Origin: Doris montereyensis
Lineage: Eukaryota > Mollusca > Gastropoda > Nudibranchia > Dorididae
Reading direction: 5' to 3'
NCBI GenBank assembly: GCA_037039925.1
Contig: JAXRKP010000046.1
Span: forward strand, 50,001 to 114,000
Length of the DNA stretch: 64,000 nucleotides
Below the pieces are notes generated by a model, which was given only the letters and a program-made list of their open reading frames with translations, did not search any database and was not told where the DNA came from. Below are positions 57,296-64,000 of the stretch, one piece after another (the stretch's first letter is position 1; each line of letters starts with the position of its first letter). A program made the position numbers and the translations under genes.

Positions 57296-58300
57296 ATGTT
57301 GAAACTATTGAAACCCCACGAATGCAAGGGCCCTGTGGTCACCAAGCTTAAAACTAATGAAACCCCACAATACAAGGGCCCTGTGGTCACCAAGCTTGAA
57401 ACTATTGAAATCCCACAAAACGCAAGGGCCCTGTGGTCACCAAGCTTGAAACTATTGAAACCCCACAAATACAAGGGCCATGTGGTCACCAAGGTTGAAA
57501 ATATTGAAACCCCACAAACACAAGGGCCCTGTGGTCACCAAGCTTCAAACTATTGAAACCCCACAAATACAAGGGCCCTGTGGTCACCAAGGTTGAAACT
57601 ATTGAAACCCCACAAACCAAGGGCCCTGTGGTCAAAGCTTCAAACTATTGAAAGGGCCCTGTGGTCACCAAGCTTCAAACTATTGAAACCCCACAAATAC
57701 AAGGGCCCTGTGGTCACCAAGCTTTGAAAACTATTGAAACCCCACAAGGGCCCTGTGGTCACCAAGGTTGAAACTATTGAAAACAAACAAGGGCCCTGTG
57801 GTCACCAAGGTTGAAACTATTGAAACCCCACGAATACAAGGGCCCTGTGGTCACCAAGGTTGAAACTATTTGACAAGGGCCCTGTGGTCCCAAGGTTCCA
57901 AACTATTGAAACCCCACGAATACAAGGGCCCTGTGGTCACCAAGGTTGAAACTATTGAAACCCTACGAATACAATGGCCCTGTGGTCACCAAGGTTGAAA
58001 CTATTGAAACCCCACAAATACAAGGGCCATGTGGTCACCAAGGTTGAAACTATTGAAACCCACACGAATACAAGGGCCCTGTGGTCACCAAGGTTTAAAC
58101 TATTGAAACCGAAGACTTGGGAATACAAGAAACCCCTCGAAGACAAGGGCCCTGTGGTCACCAAGGTTTAAACCCTACGAATACAAGGGTGGTCACCAAG
58201 GTTTAAACTATTGAAACCCTACGAATACAAGGGCCCTGTGGTGACCAGGTTGAAACTAATACAACGCTACGAATACAATAGCCCTGTGGTCACCAAGCCC
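57296..58300. repeat. 49-50-bp minisatellite with ApaI sites
   Basis: About twenty units of GAAACTATTGAAACCCCACA + AATACAAGGGCCCTGTGGTC + ACCAAGGTT. Several units are shortened (around 57640 and 57870), as expected of unequal exchange. Confidence 0.94.
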
Positions 58301-58683
58301 TAAGAGTTGGTAATCGCCTTACACTTAAGTCCTGTGGTCAATAAACACTGAGATCAAGACGATTTAGACAGTATTTACATCCACAACCCTGTGACTCCCG
58401 TGGCTACTATTGTCATGTACATAATAGCTTGTGAACATCGCACACTGGGGTCTTGGGATCCTTTTACGTCTCACGTATCATGTCTCATGCATCACGTCTC
58501 ACGAATGATGTCTCTCGTCTCACGTAACCCTTCATGGTCGCAGGGGCGCTACCAAGGCCACCTTAATATAAAGACGGCCTTGGGGCTACCCAATGGACCA
58601 TTGCACTCGTCTCCTCCACCTTTCTCAGTCGTGACCCAGTCAGGGGTTGGGTCGGGGCGAAGGTCTCCTCTGTCCGTTCCGCG
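58301..58683. other. Unassigned sequence between arrays
   Basis: No gene recognised. It includes a short CACGTCTCACG-type degenerate repeat (58466-58530) and CCGCGATGTTGTCTTCCTC at its right end, which begins the next array. Confidence 0.45.
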
Positions 58684-59455
58684 ATGTTGTCTTCCTCCGC
58701 GATGTTGTCTTCCTCTTCTTATTCTTCGTTGTCTTCCCATCTCTTTCTCCCTTCTAATTTCTACGTGTTTTTCATCTCTTTCTCCTTTTCTCATTGTTCA
58801 CTACGTGTTGTCTTCCTATTCTTCCTCTTTTCACGCGTTGTCTTCCCATCTCTTTCTCCTTCTTTCTCTTTTCATTTTCCCTACGTGTTGTCTTCCTATC
58901 TCTTTCTCCTTCTTTCTCTCTACGTGTTTCTTCATTTTTCCCTACGTGTTGTCTTCCCATCTCTTTCTCCTTCTTCCTCTCATTGTTTTTCATTTTTCCC
59001 TCCTTCCTCTTGTTGTCTTCCTATCTCTTTCTCCTTCTTTCTTCTTTTCATTGTTTCCCTACGTGTTGTCTTCCTATCTCTTTCTCCTTCTTCCTCTTCT
59101 CATTGTTCCCCTACGTGTTGTCTTCCTATCTCTTTCTCCTTCTTCCTCTTTCTCATTGTTCACTACGTGTTGTCTTCTTTCTATCTCTTTCTCCTTCTTC
59201 CTCTTTCTCATTCCTCTTTCACTACGTGTTGTCTTCCGATTCTCTTTCTTTCTTCCTCTTCGTGTTGTCTTCCTATTCTCCTTCCTCTTCTATACGTGTT
59301 GTCTTTCTCCTTCTTATCTCAACTGTTGTCTTCCATTCTTCCTTCCTCTTCTCATTGTTCATGATCTACGTGTTGTCTTCCCATCTCTTCCTCTTCTTCC
59401 TGTTCTCTCATTTTCATCACTACGTGTTGTCTTCCCTATCTCTGATTTCAGGCTT
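58684..59455. repeat. Polypyrimidine minisatellite, about 50-bp unit
   Basis: Fourteen or so irregular units of CTACGTGTTGTCTTCCTATC + TCTTTCTCCTTCTTCCTCTT + CTCATTGTTC. The plus strand is nearly all C and T apart from the ACGTGTTG anchor. A 370-codon open frame through it is spurious. A remnant recurs at 59552-59600. Confidence 0.92.
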
Positions 59456-59500
59456 CCTCTACAACATTGTATCACCAACACGCTTTTGTCTAGGGCTATT

Positions 59501-60092
59501 TAAACTCGGCGAAAGTAAAGGCGGCTGATAAACAATGGCAAACTACCATATCATGTTGTCTTCCTATCTTTTTCTTCTTCCTCTTCTCAATTCTCATGTT
59601 TTCCTTCGCTCAACTCTGAGTATCGGACTTTCTTTATCATGTCTGTGTACATTCAACCTACAATGTTAACCAAAGAGACCAACTATTGGCATTCGTGTGT
59701 AATGAATAAAAACACGAGAGAAAAATGGGGGAGCTTGGGGAGGGCCATTAAATTGACATTGACAGATAGTTTGTGATCAATGGCAATGGAACAGAAAGAT
59801 TTCTGCTTTTAACACAGTGTGTGAAGTAACAAAGTACAGGTAACAAACATGAAAGGATTGGAGCATCTCTTTTTTACAAACATAGAGGACGAGCTGCTTC
59901 TGCTATTAGTTTAAACATTTTGATTGTGTGACAAGTGGGAAGGGATTTCAGAAGATGGAGATAGAGATGTCGATTATACTGACATAATGCATTGCATAGC
60001 AGATGTATCAACCAGATAGAGGCACAGACTTAGTTACATTGGGAGGAAGTAGCATCAACTTTCTATTTTTACCAGTACTACAACTACAGAGT
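59501..60092. other. Single-copy flank of the 30-bp satellite
   Basis: No gene recognised. Parts of this flank (59640-59775 and 59826-59930) recur in degraded form inside the left edge of the satellite at about 60460-60560 and 60670-60780. Confidence 0.6.
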
Positions 60093-63000
60093 AAATGTCT
60101 AGGAAGTGCAGACAAGACAACATGATGTCTAGGAAGAGATGCCAAGACCACTTTACATGTCTAGGAAGAGGACTATTTACATGTCTAGGAAGAGACAAGA
60201 CTACTTGTACATATCTAGGAAGAGACAAGACTACAGAGTACATATCAGGAAGAAACAAGACTACAGAGTACATGTCTAGGAAGAGACAAGACTACAGAGT
60301 ACATATCTAGGAAGAGACAAGACTGAGTAAATCAAGGAAGAGAAAGACTTTATACATGTCTAGGAAGAGACAAGACTACACTGTACATATCTAGGAAAGA
60401 CAAGACCACCATGTCTAGGAAGAACTTGGCACTTACATGTCTAGGAACATGACAAGACTGTGTACATATCTAGGAAAGACACAGAGAAAAATCTAGGAAG
60501 AGACAGGGACTAGGAATGACAAAACCACTTAGTACATTAAATTGACCAGAAAGACAGACTTGTTACATGTCTAGGAAGAGACAAACTACAATTACATGTC
60601 TAGGAACAGACAAGATGTACATGTCTAGGAAGAGACAAGACTACTTGTAACATATCTAGGAAGAGACAAGAACAAATACAGGTAACAAACATGAAAGGAT
60701 GTGGAGGAGAAGACTACAGAGTACAAACATAGAAGAGACAGACTGCTGCTGCATATCTAGTTTAAAGATTTTGTACATGTCTAGGAAGAGACAAGGGATT
60801 GTACATATCTAGGAAGAGACAAGACTAGAGTACATGTCTAGGAAGAGACTGACATACAATGTACACTTGTCTAGGAAGAGATCAAGACTACAGAGATATC
60901 TACAGGAAGAGACAAGACTACAGAGTACATATCTAGGAAGAGACAAGACTACTTGTACATGTCTAGGAAGAGACAAGACTACTTGTACATGTCTAGGAAG
61001 AGACAAGACTACTTGTACATATCTAGGAAGAGACAAGACTACAGAGTACATGTCTAGGAAGAGACAAGACTACTTGTACATGTCTAGGAAGAGACAAGAC
61101 TACAGAGTACATGTCTAGGAAGAGACAAGACTACTTGTACATATCTAGGAAGAGACAAGACTACTTGTACATGTCTAGGAAGAGACAAGACTACAGAGTA
61201 CATATCTAGGAAGAGACAAGACTACAGAGTACATGTCTAGGAAGAGACAAGACTACAGAGTACATATCTAGGAAGAGACAAGACTACTTGTACATGTCTA
61301 GGAAGAGACAAGACTACTTGTACATGTCTAGGAAGAGACAAGACTACAGAGTACATGTCTAGGAAGAGACAAGACCACTTGTACATGTCTAGGAAGAGAC
61401 AAGACTACTTGTACATGTCTAGGAAGAGACAAGACTACAGAGTACATGTCTAGGAAGAGACAAGACCACTTGTACATGTCTAGGAAGAGACAAGACCACT
61501 TGTACAGACAAGACTACAGAGTACATGTCTAGGAAGAGACAAGACTACAGAGTACATGTCTAGGAAGAGACAAGACTACAGAGTACATGTCTAGGAAGAG
61601 ACAAGACTACTTGTACATGTCTAGGAAGAGACAAGACTACTTGTACATGTCTAGGAAGAGACAAGACTACTTGTACATGTCTAGGAAGAGACAAGACTAC
61701 AGAGTACATGTCTAGGAAGAGACAAGACTACAGAGTACATGTCTAGGAAGAGACAAGACCACTTGTACATGTCTAGGAAGAGACAAGACTACAGAGTACA
61801 TGTCTAGGAAGAGACAAGACCACTTGTACATGTCTAGGAAGAGACAAGACCACTTGTACATGTCTAGGAAGAGACAAGACTACTTGTACATATCTAGGAA
61901 GAGACAAGACTACAGAGTACATGTCTAGGAAGAGACAAGACTACTTGTACATGTCTAGGAAGAGACAAGACCACTTGTACATGTCTAGGAAGAGACAAGA
62001 CTACTTGTACATGTCTAGGAAGAGACAAGACTACTTGTACATGTCTAGGAAGAGACAAGACCACTTGTACATGTCTAGGAAGAGACAAGACCACTTGTAC
62101 ATGTCTAGGAAGAGACAAGACCACTTGTACATGTCTAGGAAGAGACAAGACTACTTGTACATGTCTAGGAAGAGACAAGACTACAGTACATGTCTAGGAA
62201 GAGACAAGACCACTTGTACATGTCTAGGAAGAGACAAGACTACAGAGTACATATCTAGGAAGGAAGAGACAAGACCACTTGTACATATCTAGGAAGAGAC
62301 AAGACTACTTGTACATGTCTAGGAAGAGACAAGACCACTTGTACATATCTAGGAAGAGACAAGATTACAGAGTACATGTCTAGGAAGAGACAAGACTACA
62401 GAGTACATGTCTAGGAAGAGACAAGACCACTTGTACATGTCTAGGAAGAGACAAGACCACTTGTACATGTCTAGGAAGAGACAAGACCACTTGTACATGT
62501 CTAGGAAGAGACAAGACCACTTGTACATGTCTAGGAAGAGACAAGACTAGGAAGAGTACATGTCTAGGAAGAGACAAGACTACAGAGTACATGTCTAGGA
62601 AGAGACAAGACCACTTGTACATGTCTAGGAAGAGACAAGACTACTTGTACATGTCTAGGAAGAGACAAGGTACATGTCTAGGAAGAGACAAGACCACTTG
62701 TACATGTCTAGGAAGAGACAAGACTACAGTGTACATGTCTAGGAAGAGACAAGACCACTTGTACATGTCTAGGAAGAGACAAGACCACTTGTACATGTCT
62801 AGGAAGAGACAAGACCACTTGTACATGTCTAGGAAGAGACAAGACCACTTGTACATGTCTAGGAAGAGACAAGACCACTTGTACATGTCTAGGAAGAGAC
62901 AAGACCACTTGTACATGTCTAGGAAGAGACAAGACTACTTGTACATGTCTAGGAAGAGACAAGACCACTTGTACATGTCTAGGAAGAGACAAGACCACTT

Positions 63001-64000
63001 GTACATGTCTAGAAGAGACAAGACCACTTGTACATGTCTAGGAAGAGACAAGACCACTTGTACATGTCTAGGAAGAGACAAGACCACTTGTACATGTCTA
63101 GGAAGAGACAAGACCACTTGTACATGTCTAGGAAGAGACAAGACCACTTGTACATGTCTAGGAAGAGACAAGACCACTTGTACATGTCTAGGAAGAGACA
63201 AGACCAATTGTACATGTCTAGGAAGAGACAAGACCAATTGTACATGTCTAGGAAGAGACAAGACCACTTGTACATGTCTAGGAAGAGACAAGACCACTTG
63301 TACATGTCTAGGAAGAGACAAGACCACTTGTACATGTCTAGGAAGAGACAAGACTAATTGTACATGTCTAGGAAGAGACAAGACCACTTGTACATGTCTA
63401 GGAAGAGACAAGACTACGTGTACATGTCTAGGAAGAGACAAGACTACTTGTACATGTCTAGGAAGAGACAAGACTACTTGTACATGTCTAGGAAGAGACA
63501 AGACTACAGAGTACATGTCTAGGAAGAGACAAGACCACTTGTACATGTCTAGGAAGAGACAAGACCACTTGTACATGTCTAGGAAGAGACAAGACCACTT
63601 GTACATGTCTAGGAAGAGACAAGACCACTTGTACATGTCTAGGAAGAGACAAGACCACTTGTACATGTCTAGGAAGAGACAAGACCACTTGTACATGTCT
63701 AGGAAGAGACAAGACTACTTGTACATGTCTAGGAAGAGACAAGACCACTTGTACATGTCTAGGAAGAGACAAGACCACTTGTACATGTCTAGGAAGAGAC
63801 AAGACTACAGAGTACATGTCTAGGAAGAGACAAGACTACTTGTACATGTCTAGGAAGAGACAAGACCACTTGTACATGTCTAGGAAGAGACAACTTGACC
63901 ACTTGTACATGTCTAGGAAGAGACAAGACCACTTGTACATGTCTAGGAAGAGACAAGACTACTTGTACATGTCTAGGAAGAGACAAGACCACTTGTACAT
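60093..64000. repeat. 30/31-bp satellite array, open at the window edge
   Basis: At least 120 units of ATGTCTAGGAAGAGACAAGA followed by one of three endings: CTACTTGTAC (30 bp), CCACTTGTAC (30 bp) or CTACAGAGTAC (31 bp). The left 800 bp are degraded and mixed; from about 60900 the array is near-perfect, and the CCACTTGTAC type becomes dominant to the right. Open frames reading MSRKRQDHLY follow from the 30-bp unit and are spurious. Confidence 0.97.

Noticed and set aside
58391..59528. 370- and 244-codon open frames
   Set aside because: Pyrimidine-rich minisatellite; the peptides are low-complexity S/F/L with no domain.
60834..63992. Repeated-peptide ORFs MSRKRQDHLY and VVLSLPRHVQ
   Set aside because: A 30-bp satellite unit keeps any frame without a stop open indefinitely on both strands; frames break at each 31-bp unit.
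60093..64000. CRISPR-like direct repeats
   Set aside because: The variable endings belong to only three types and there is no spacer diversity; this is satellite DNA.

Overview
The window looks like nuclear DNA of an invertebrate animal, most likely a lophotrochozoan and probably a gastropod mollusc. It is AT-rich and repeat-laden. It holds spliced genes with GT-AG introns, a protostome-type Toll-like receptor, several non-LTR retrotransposon remnants of RTE-like and jockey-like type, tRNA-derived SINEs, hAT and pogo/Tigger-like MITEs, and many minisatellites. The species assignment is an inference; no ribosomal or mitochondrial marker is present.

Three host genes can be supported. (1) Bases 1-2479 (minus): an intronless Toll-like receptor with leucine-rich repeats, cysteine caps, one membrane span and a TIR domain cut by the window edge. 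(2) Bases 10795-22790 (minus): a 13-exon protein disulfide isomerase of the PDIA3/ERp57 type, with two CGHC active sites and a C-terminal KVEL. Its upstream flank carries a perfect ERSE-II match (ER-stress element). As printed, the reading frame is broken by four single-base indels in three exons. (3) Bases 33804 to about 42940 (plus): an ankyrin-repeat protein ending in a SOCS-box-like segment, in three recognisable exons that also carry single-base frameshifts.

Layout: TLR (1-2479); SINE (3.2-3.56 kb); GT-rich 21-bp minisatellite (3.6-7.8 kb) joined to an array made from a dispersed element (7.8-8.2 kb); jockey-like LINE remnant (8.7-9.7 kb); PDIA3 gene (10.5-22.8 kb) and promoter region (22.8-23.0 kb); CT/GA microsatellites (23.4-24.3 kb); RTE-like LINE copies A (minus, 25.16-27.49 kb), B (plus, 29.67-32.91 kb) and C (minus, 37.4-39.87 kb). 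Copy C sits inside a second RTE-type LINE, D (plus, 37.07-41.7 kb). The ankyrin gene exons flank B's downstream side, two Tigger-like MITEs and the C/D nest. From 43.6 kb to the right edge the window is mostly minisatellites (units of 24 to 51 bp) and copies of one dispersed element, ending in a 30/31-bp satellite that fills 60.1-64.0 kb and runs off the window.

No operon-like or bacterial-style system is present. The most interesting signal is the number of minisatellites whose units can be traced to a nearby element end, element interior or splice site: a 31-bp array that begins exactly at the target-site duplication of a hAT MITE; a 74-bp array inside a LINE coding region; an array built from the dispersed element; and a 43-bp array that ends exactly at a splice acceptor. 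The long open frames in these arrays are products of repeat composition and unit lengths divisible by three, and are not annotated as genes.
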